A stretch of 64,000 nt of DNA from Microbacterium hominis (lineage in GTDB: Bacteria > Actinomycetota > Actinomycetes > Actinomycetales > Microbacteriaceae): contig NZ_CP054038.1 of assembly GCF_013282805.1 (NCBI RefSeq), forward strand, positions 806,001 to 870,000. Direction: 5' to 3'. A model generated the notes under the pieces. The model did not search any database and was not told the DNA's origin. It saw only the letters and a list, made by a program, of their open reading frames with translations. The stretch's first letter is position 1; each line of letters begins with the position of its first letter. Position numbers and translations under genes: made by a program. This document shows positions 55,261 to 62,453 of this stretch, piece by piece.

Positions 55261-57973
55261 CGCAGTGCTTGCACTTCTCCTTCGTGGGTGCCGGTGCAAA
55301 AGTCAGCGAGCGCAGGCCCGAGGCCGCCGCCTGCACTCGTACCTCCGCAGCCGCGATCGCACCATCAGAGACATCTACCGAGTGACGCGCCCCTTGCCCC
55401 ATGTCGTGCACGAATCCCGCCGAGACCGTCAAACCCTCACGTCGGCCCGCGTCCGCATAGATCTGCAGCTGAAGGGGTTCGATCTCGGGCCCTGTCGCGG
55501 TCTTGTAGTCGACGATTGCGAGATTTGAGGGGACTCCATCGTGCTCGTCGTAGATGACGTCGGCGCGCCCCGCGACGACGACCCCGTCGAGGAACAGCTC
55601 GAAGGGCCGCTCCGTTGCCCACGTCCGCAGGAACTCCTCGGGGTGGCTATCGAGGTATGTCTGCACGAGCGCACGGGCACGCGCCTTCATCAGTCTGTGT
55701 GCCGGCTTGTTGGCGAATGGCAGAAAGAAGTCCGAGTCGACCAGTGCGTCGATGTCGGATGCCGAGGGCATCTCTCCGGTGTCCTTCGTACGTTCCGCGA
55801 GCACGCGCATCACGTGGTGGACCGCGTTGCCGTAACCCAGCTCATCGCGAACGGGGGGAAGGAACCCGAGCCGTGATCGCAAGAGGTAGCTGCGCCCGCA
55901 GGCGAGGTAGGCAGCTACGTCGCTGTAACTCAGTTGCAGGTCAGGGGACTCGATCGACTTTGCATCGAAGGAATCGGCGCTGCCTCCGACGCCGGCAATC
56001 GCGCGCGCCGACTCAAGGTACGGTGACGGCGCGGCGGACTGCTTGGTGACTCGTGCGTGTGACGAGAGCGAGACCCAATCGCGCGCGCGCGTCACGGCGA
56101 CGTAGAACAACCGTCGTTCGTCGGCGTCCGATCCCTCGTAGCGTGAGGCATCGAACATCTCCCGCGGCAGCAGCCACGTTTGCTGGGAGCCAGTCCTCAT
56201 CGAGGGGAATCGTTTCTTGGTGAGCGACGGCAGGAACACGACCGGCCATTCGAGACCTTTCGCGCCGTGCACCGTTCCCAGGGCGACTGCGTCGCCAGCC
56301 AGGTCCTCCTCGCCATCGAAGTCGTCGTACTCTCCCGACGCGTAGTTCACCATAAGGATGGCGAGGCTCTTGTAGTACCAGGGTGTCCAAGCGGTGCCGA
56401 CCTGTTCGCCGGGGTTCGCCGTGTCCCGACGTGATCGACGCTGTACGGATTCGTAATCCGCGAGCACCTGCGTGAACCGGGCGATAGTGCCGAGGGCGTT
56501 GCGAACCAGAAGGTCGTCGAGGTTCCACTCTTTAACGCCGAGAAGGCCGAGCAGCGCATAGAGGTCACCGATCAGATCTACCGACGACGATGTCGCCGAG
56601 GCCCGCGCCTTCCACGAAGTCAGGTGATGGCGGACGAGTTGCAGTGAGCGCCGGTTGAGCGTGAACGCGCGCACGACTGCGAGCACGACCTCGTCGAGCG
56701 TGACGTCGATGCGAGCCTTGGTACCGGCGAATTTCCACTGCAGATCGGCGAGCCATGCGTACACCGAGCCCAGCGCGTCAGCGGCGGGTTGCTCGAAGAG
56801 TCCGGTGCGTCCACCCGGCTGAACGGGGATTCCATGCGCCGCGAAGGCGTCCATGATCCTCGGGTACGCGGCCTTGCCGCGCACGAGCACAGCGATGGAC
56901 CGAAACGGTACGCCGCTCGCGTTGAGTTCGACAATGCTCTTGGCCAGGTCTGACGCCTCGTCAGCTTCGGTGCCCGTACCTACGCTGATCTTCACCGACT
57001 CGCCGGATGCGGGTCGGGACGGCAGCATCTCTTTGTCGAGCCGACCGGGAATCGACCCCGCGAACTCGTTTGCGAGCGCAACGATCCCCGGCCGCGAGCG
57101 ACGGTTGGTGAGCAAGCGGAACTGCGCGACGTCCGGGTAGCGCTCGGTGAACGTCACAATGTTGTCTACCGCTGATCCGCGCCACTGATAGATCGCCTGA
57201 TCGTCATCGCCGACGACCACCAGATCCGCACGCCCCGTCGGTGATGCGAGCAGCGAGATCAGCCGCTCCTGAGCGGGGTTGATGTCTTGGTACTCGTCGA
57301 CGATGAGGTGCTCGACAACCGCAGTGACGGCAGCGTGGATCGTTGGCTGCTCGAGTGCCCGGACGGCCTGAACGATCTGCTGGCCGAAGGTCAGCACGCG
57401 ATAGCGGTCGAGCGTCGCGTAGTAGTCCCGAACGGCATCCTTGAAGTCGCCGTCCGGAAGCGCGTCGACGTCGATCAACTCGTTCTCCAGAACGTCGACG
57501 CTTCGCAGAAAGTTCTTGATGCCGTCGAAGAGACCGCGCCCGAATCGCTTAAGGTTCAAGCGGCTGCCCTCGCGGGACATCAGCGCGACGAGTTGATTCT
57601 CGTCAACGAGTGAGTACGCCTCGAAGTGCGGGTCGTAGGTCTGGAGCAGCCGGAAGCAGTACGCGTGGATGGTGCTTACCTGAAGTTGGCCGAGCTTGTC
57701 GCCCGCGGAATGCCCCACACGGGCCGTCACCCGCTGCCGGATGCGTTCCTTGAGCTCTGCCGCAGCCTTCTCGGTGAACGTGAACGCAACGATCGAGCGA
57801 GGTTCGACACCCGTCGCGATGAGGTCGGCGACGCGTTGCGAGACCACCTCTGTCTTGCCCGAGCCAGCGGCGGCGATGATCTGGATGTGGCCGCCGCGGT
57901 GAGCGACGGCATCCGCAGCGTCGCCCTCGAGGGTCGGGATGTCAGTTTCGTTGGCGTCCACAGTGTCTGTCAC
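55226..57973 (-). CDS. UvrD-type helicase with C-terminal Cas4/AddB-like nuclease
   Basis: A 915-residue helicase-nuclease. Helicase part, residues about 15-640: Walker A AAAGSGKTE with Lys 40, LTNRRSRPGIVALANEF, Walker B LIVDEYQDINPAQ, GDDDQAIYQWRG, TVHGAKGLEWPVVFLPSL, and VAVTRARDWVSL. Nuclease part, about 680-912: GYGNAVHHVMR, GRADVIYDE, IVDYKTATG (the D...DxK core), and the cysteine set C near 690 plus CKHCDVRLLC (CxxC-x5-C) at the end, which fits a 4Fe-4S cluster as in AddB and Cas4. The start is GTG, 155 bases from the divergent Cas4-like operon. Confidence 0.85.
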   Translation of the reverse strand: MTDTVDANETDIPTLEGDAADAVAHRGGHIQIIAAAGSGKTEVVSQRVADLIATGVEPRSIVAFTFTEKAAAELKERIRQRVTARVGHSAGDKLGQLQVSTIHAYCFRLLQTYDPHFEAYSLVDENQLVALMSREGSRLNLKRFGRGLFDGIKNFLRSVDVLENELIDVDALPDGDFKDAVRDYYATLDRYRVLTFGQQIVQAVRALEQPTIHAAVTAVVEHLIVDEYQDINPAQERLISLLASPTGRADLVVVGDDDQAIYQWRGSAVDNIVTFTERYPDVAQFRLLTNRRSRPGIVALANEFAGSIPGRLDKEMLPSRPASGESVKISVGTGTEADEASDLAKSIVELNASGVPFRSIAVLVRGKAAYPRIMDAFAAHGIPVQPGGRTGLFEQPAADALGSVYAWLADLQWKFAGTKARIDVTLDEVVLAVVRAFTLNRRSLQLVRHHLTSWKARASATSSSVDLIGDLYALLGLLGVKEWNLDDLLVRNALGTIARFTQVLADYESVQRRSRRDTANPGEQVGTAWTPWYYKSLAILMVNYASGEYDDFDGEEDLAGDAVALGTVHGAKGLEWPVVFLPSLTKKRFPSMRTGSQQTWLLPREMFDASRYEGSDADERRLFYVAVTRARDWVSLSSHARVTKQSAAPSPYLESARAIAGVGGSADSFDAKSIESPDLQLSYSDVAAYLACGRSYLLRSRLGFLPPVRDELGYGNAVHHVMRVLAERTKDTGEMPSASDIDALVDSDFFLPFANKPAHRLMKARARALVQTYLDSHPEEFLRTWATERPFELFLDGVVVAGRADVIYDEHDGVPSNLAIVDYKTATGPEIEPLQLQIYADAGRREGLTVSAGFVHDMGQGARHSVDVSDGAIAAAEVRVQAAASGLRSLTFAPAPTKEKCKHCDVRLLCKDSAS

Positions 57974-58101
57974 GATAGCGGGAGCGTTGCCGGAACTCCG
58001 TCATCGGTTCGCCGATGTCGGAGGTCCCTGGCAGTGTGTCGATCACTGGGGAGTGTCGCGCACTGACGCCGGGCCGGCGGCGCGATCAGAAGCTCGCGGG
58101 T

Positions 58102-58107
58102 TAGGCT
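58102..58107 (+). promoter_or_regulatory. -10 box of the Cas4-like/helicase/methyltransferase operon
   Basis: TAGGCT lies about 20 nt before the GTG at 58128, leaving room for a short leader with a GGAAGGG ribosome binding site, unlike the leaderless genes. Confidence 0.4.
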
Positions 58108-58127
58108 CGCGTCTGGGAAGGGTTTCA

Positions 58128-60863
58128 GTGGCGACGATTTCGACGGGCGGCGGATCGAGCGCGGTCGCGGCATCCGCTCACGCGGCCTGTGCACGGTTTC
58201 GGGGCACCGATCCGCTGATCACCGGGCGACCGCGTCGCAAGCTCGCCGCCGAGATCGGGTTCGAAGATCTCGGAGTGGGTATCCCCGAAGCGCGCTGGAT
58301 GCGCGCGATGACGTTCGAGCGTCTCGTGCGCGACAAGGCCTTCGCGAGTCGTGTCACTACCTCGGCGGTGGGCGAGCTGGGTTTGGATCGCCCCACCTCC
58401 GTCGTCACCCTTGATGTGAGGGTGGATGCCGAAAAGACTGCCTCCGCGCTGAGCGCTGCCCACGACCGCGCAGTTCGCAAGGGCGAGGCGACACTGATCC
58501 ATCAGCCCGCGTTACCCTTCCCGGGGTTCGAGGGCAAGGATGCGACCGAGGTCAAGCCCGACTACGTCGTCGTAGCGTCGAAGGCGGGGAGCGGCGGATC
58601 GGGATCGTGGCTGATCGTTGGCGACGCCAAAGACTACGAGCGCGTCCGCTCCCGCATCGACGACGGACGGATGCTGAAGGGCTTCCTTCAGGTCGCGCTC
58701 GGTGCCGAAGCGTTCCAGGCCTGGTCGCGGGTGCCCGACAACATGACGGTGCACACGCACGGCATCCTCGCGGTTCCGCGCAACGCGTTCCTCCAGCCGA
58801 TGGCCGTCGTGGAAGATCTCCGCGACCACCGTGAAGAGGTGCGAATGCGGGTCGCCGAGCGACGCGCCGAGGCAGAGGCTGCGCAGCTCGAAGAAGATGA
58901 CGCGCTCTCCGACTACGTCGCTCACCTCACGGCTACTTTCGACCCGGCGACGTGCACGACGTGCAACATGTTCTCGTTCTGCCGCGAAGAACTGCGAAAG
59001 TCAGATGACCCTGATGACCTGCTGGTCGAGATCGGGATTGACCCAGCTATGCGCGCTCACCTCCGCCCGCTCATCGCCGATCCTGAAGCTCAGGTGCCAG
59101 CGCCAGAGTCGATCGTCGCCATGGTCCGCGCGACGATCGCAGGTACCGCCGTCCACACGGGTCAGCGTCGCATTGATGCGGCAGGGCTTCCGGGCACGAT
59201 CAACGTTGTCCTTGCGAAGTCGGATGCGGCCGCTCTGGGCGTCCACGGCATCGGCATCCAGCGCGTGACCGCGTCTGGTCGCGGGGAATGGAAATTCGAG
59301 ACCTTCGCGAACCCGCAGGCGCCGGAGACCCGGCGCAATGTGATGAGGCATCTCGGCGTAGCCATCGAAGACGCCCTCCGTGATCAGCGCAAGGCGAACC
59401 CGACCGCGCCGAGCCCGATCCATCTCGTGGTTCCCGACGCGGCGACGGCCGATGTGCTCACCTCGATCGCCGATAACCTCGCCGGCGTCGAGCTCAGCCG
59501 TCTCCGGTGGGAGCGCGACCTCGACCAGCACCGCCCAGCGCTCACCTGGGACGGTGAGCCGGCGGAGGTCCCACGTCCCTTGCGCGAAACGGCCCGCACG
59601 GCGGTGTCATTCCTGCTCGAGGAGGACAGAGCCCGCGCGCTGAGTGTCCGATGCCCGATCATCGATCTGCGCACCGTGCTCTCGCGACACATCATCGCGG
59701 GTGGCCCGGCCGTCAACGCCCTCCGCCTCGACTACGTCGTGGAGTGGGCCGCGAGCAGCAAGCCGATCGATCACCGCGCCTACGGCGACAGCATCGAGCA
59801 GAACGAATACACCCCCGGTGCTCGGCTCACCAAGACGCGGTCCGATGCGCTGCACCAGGCTCTCGCCGGGGTCGCACCTCGCGGACGGTCGCGCGGCGTC
59901 GATCCCGACCCGGCACTCCACGATCGGCTGACCCGCGAGGAGCTCCAGTACAAGGCAGAGGTGCTCGACGTCGCGCTGGACGCGCTCGAGCCGCTGGAAG
60001 TGTCCGAGCTTCGTCAGGCGTACCGTGCGGTGGAGGGTGACGCTCAAGCAGTGTGGCGCCGTCGCCTATCTCTGAATGCGTCCGATCTCGTGCGTTTTGG
60101 GCGCACCTACCGGCGCTGGCGCAACTCGCTGGTCCGCGTGATCGAGGCCGACGCCGCGTGCCACGATCAGCTCCTCGCACTTGCCAACCCATCAGCGGCC
60201 GCCGAGATGGCAACGGATGCCGGTACCCGCCATATCGCGCACGCCACCGTGCTGTCGGTCGATCCCCTCGAGATCGCGATCGACTCGCGTCGCATCGTCG
60301 CCGGCAGCAAGATCGTGCTGCTGCACCTCAATGGCGAACCGTGCGTCGAGGGTGTCGGTGCGTCTGTCACTCTGACGGCTGGCGCCTTCACAATCGAGGG
60401 CTTGAGTATCGGTGCCCTCACCCGCGATGGGATCGACGAGGCTCGCCCCGAGCGGGAGTTCCGATGGATGCCGAAGATCGCAGCGCATCTCGCACCCGGT
60501 GATCAGCTGGTCGTGGCCAATGTCGATTGGTTCGCGTCGGCGCCGTGGAGCAAGCGACTCAACCTCGCGCGTCCGCCGGCGGATGAGTACGGTGCTCCGA
60601 AGGTCGATTGCACGCGAGACTCGTACGCACAGGACCCCGAAGCGCACAAGTGGTGCTGCAAGTCCCACGTCGCCAACGAGTCAGAGTTCTCGGACCAGCT
60701 CGCCGAACGCCGCGCGCGCGGCGAGCTCAACCCGGAGGCGTGGCCGCCTGTCCGCGATCTCGACGGCTTCGAGGTCTCACCCGGTGGGTTGCCGGAGGGT
60801 GACGCCACTCGCACCCCGTCTGTTCAGCCGCCGGTGGACGTGACCCTGGACGATGTGGAGTGA
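58128..60863 (+). CDS. Cas4-like Fe-S nuclease protein with large unknown C-terminal region
   Basis: A 911-residue protein. Residues 20-290 form a PD-(D/E)XK nuclease of Cas4/RecB type: Asp 145 in VKPDYVVVA, Asp 166 and Lys 168 in VGDAKDY, a Gln helix GFLQVALGAEAF, and the Fe-S cysteines C21, C276, C279 and C285 (CTTCNMFSFC). The remaining 600 residues carry no motif I recognise; a nuclease-plus-helicase split of the TM0106/COG2251 kind is possible because the next gene supplies a helicase. GTG 58128 has a GGAAGGG site; an upstream open frame extends into the divergent promoter region and is not supported. The stop overlaps the helicase start. Confidence 0.75.
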   Translation: MATISTGGGSSAVAASAHAACARFRGTDPLITGRPRRKLAAEIGFEDLGVGIPEARWMRAMTFERLVRDKAFASRVTTSAVGELGLDRPTSVVTLDVRVDAEKTASALSAAHDRAVRKGEATLIHQPALPFPGFEGKDATEVKPDYVVVASKAGSGGSGSWLIVGDAKDYERVRSRIDDGRMLKGFLQVALGAEAFQAWSRVPDNMTVHTHGILAVPRNAFLQPMAVVEDLRDHREEVRMRVAERRAEAEAAQLEEDDALSDYVAHLTATFDPATCTTCNMFSFCREELRKSDDPDDLLVEIGIDPAMRAHLRPLIADPEAQVPAPESIVAMVRATIAGTAVHTGQRRIDAAGLPGTINVVLAKSDAAALGVHGIGIQRVTASGRGEWKFETFANPQAPETRRNVMRHLGVAIEDALRDQRKANPTAPSPIHLVVPDAATADVLTSIADNLAGVELSRLRWERDLDQHRPALTWDGEPAEVPRPLRETARTAVSFLLEEDRARALSVRCPIIDLRTVLSRHIIAGGPAVNALRLDYVVEWAASSKPIDHRAYGDSIEQNEYTPGARLTKTRSDALHQALAGVAPRGRSRGVDPDPALHDRLTREELQYKAEVLDVALDALEPLEVSELRQAYRAVEGDAQAVWRRRLSLNASDLVRFGRTYRRWRNSLVRVIEADAACHDQLLALANPSAAAEMATDAGTRHIAHATVLSVDPLEIAIDSRRIVAGSKIVLLHLNGEPCVEGVGASVTLTAGAFTIEGLSIGALTRDGIDEARPEREFRWMPKIAAHLAPGDQLVVANVDWFASAPWSKRLNLARPPADEYGAPKVDCTRDSYAQDPEAHKWCCKSHVANESEFSDQLAERRARGELNPEAWPPVRDLDGFEVSPGGLPEGDATRTPSVQPPVDVTLDDVE

Positions 60864-62443
60864 GCCCGGTGATCGAATTCACGACTCCGCTCGCCGCGCC
60901 CGCGAGCGGGGTGCACCACGAGGCTGCGGCCGCGGGCAACGCGGCGGTGGCGGATGCCGCGGCGCGAGCGCTCCGCGAGGCACTCTCACGCACCGCTCCG
61001 ATCGACCGGATCCTGCTCAAGGCTGCCGCTGGAGCCGGCAAGTCGTACGTGCTCAAGCGACTCGTCGCTGAGGCACTCGAGCATCCGCAGTGCACCCAGG
61101 TGTCGATCGTCGCGTTCACGAACAAGCAGACGCGACCGCTCGCGCGGTCGCTGGGCAAGCTTCTCGGTAAGGATCGGGTCTGCCTGCGCGTGAGCGCCAA
61201 GGGCGCCGGTGACGTACCTCCTGGCGTTGCCGATGCAGTGACGGTCGCCGCCGCGCGGAAGGAGATCCCATCGACCGCGCAGGTCATGATCTCGACGGTC
61301 GCGATGCTCCGTGCTCCCAAGGAGCTGTGGGAGATGGAGAAGGCGCTCGGCGGCAAGGGCGCCAACGGCGAGCGCACGTTTGACGTGCTGTTCGTGGATG
61401 AGGCGTGGCAGATCCCTCACCACCTCTTCGACGACATCACCCGTGCGGCTCCCATCTGGGTGGGTGTCGGAGACGTCGGTCAGCTGCCACCGCTCGAGAT
61501 CGGCACCAACCCGTGGCGCGGCGACGATCGTTACAACCCCTATCGCGCCTGGCCGACCGACTACGACGGCGACTCCCGAACGTGGTCCCGTGAGCTCCCC
61601 GCGGTGTGGCGGCCCAACGCTGCCCAGCTTGGGTTGTGGCGCGCGTTCTACCCCGAATGGTCCGAGCTGAACTGCGTCGCCGCCCCCGGCGACCGCACGA
61701 TCAACCTCTCGCCGGCGCCGGTCGTTGAGCGCCCTTCGGCACGCTCAGGAACCGCGGAGCGAGGCGATGCGAAACCAGCGATCACGCCGGAGGCCGCCCG
61801 CGCGGTCTGGGACCAAGTCGCGACCGGAACCCCGACGATTCTCGAGATCGACGGTCTCGATCCCGCGGAGGCACCCGACGTCGACCTCCCGCTGATGAAC
61901 GCGATCGAGGCGCTGCTCGACCACCTCTTCACCTCCGGCGTCTCGCTCGGGCACGCGAATTACGACGACAACGCTGCGCCCGACGCCACGCTGACGACGA
62001 CCGAGACAGGGTCTGCGCACGAGGACCCGATCGTCTCCGTCCTCGCCACGCGTAACCAGGCAGTGGACGACGCCGCCGACATGGTCGCCCGCCTCCGCGA
62101 GAAGCACGACCTCGCCGAGAACGATCTCGTGAGCTCCACCGTCGACTCGTACCAGGGGCAGACGAACGGGATCACCGTTGCCCTTCACCCGCTGACCGGC
62201 GCGGCGAAGCTCGACGACTTCAACTCCGCTTTCGGTCGACTTGCCGTCACGTGCACCCGAGCGACACACGGGCTGCTGCTCGTCGCCCGGCCCGGGCTCG
62301 ACACTCTGCTCCAGCAGGCTCCGGCCCGCCCGGGCACGCCGTTCGGTGAGCCCGGCAATCGCACCCTGCCGCGCCAGACGCATCAGCGCATTCTTGCCAC
62401 GTTCGCTCGCGGCACCCTCGACCTCACCCCCTCCGACGCCTAA
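60860..62443 (+). CDS. SF1 (Upf1/Dna2-like) DNA helicase
   Basis: A 527-residue SF1 helicase. Walker A LKAAAGAGKSYVLKRL near residue 53; motif Ib region TNKQTRPLARSL; ISTVAMLRAP; Walker B VLFVDEAWQIP near 178; motif III GVGDVGQLPPLEIG; motif V SSTVDSYQGQTNGITVAL; and motif VI LAVTCTRATHGLLLVARPG. Residues around 285-307 (VVERPSARSGTAERGDAKPA) are an inserted stretch from a dispersed repeat. It starts within the stop codon of the Cas4-like gene (GTGA) and is followed 10 nt later by the methyltransferase. Confidence 0.85.
   Translation: MSPVIEFTTPLAAPASGVHHEAAAAGNAAVADAAARALREALSRTAPIDRILLKAAAGAGKSYVLKRLVAEALEHPQCTQVSIVAFTNKQTRPLARSLGKLLGKDRVCLRVSAKGAGDVPPGVADAVTVAAARKEIPSTAQVMISTVAMLRAPKELWEMEKALGGKGANGERTFDVLFVDEAWQIPHHLFDDITRAAPIWVGVGDVGQLPPLEIGTNPWRGDDRYNPYRAWPTDYDGDSRTWSRELPAVWRPNAAQLGLWRAFYPEWSELNCVAAPGDRTINLSPAPVVERPSARSGTAERGDAKPAITPEAARAVWDQVATGTPTILEIDGLDPAEAPDVDLPLMNAIEALLDHLFTSGVSLGHANYDDNAAPDATLTTTETGSAHEDPIVSVLATRNQAVDDAADMVARLREKHDLAENDLVSSTVDSYQGQTNGITVALHPLTGAAKLDDFNSAFGRLAVTCTRATHGLLLVARPGLDTLLQQAPARPGTPFGEPGNRTLPRQTHQRILATFARGTLDLTPSDA
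61720..61776. repeat. GGTCGTTGAGCG-type dispersed repeat inside the SF1 helicase gene
   Basis: The element opens GGTCGTTGAGCGCCC, contains the palindromic partner CGCTCAGGAACC, and closes GAGCGAGGCGATGCGAAACC. It keeps frame. The start and the GAGCGAG tail match the copy in menB. Confidence 0.7.
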
Positions 62444-62453
62444 GGACTACGCG

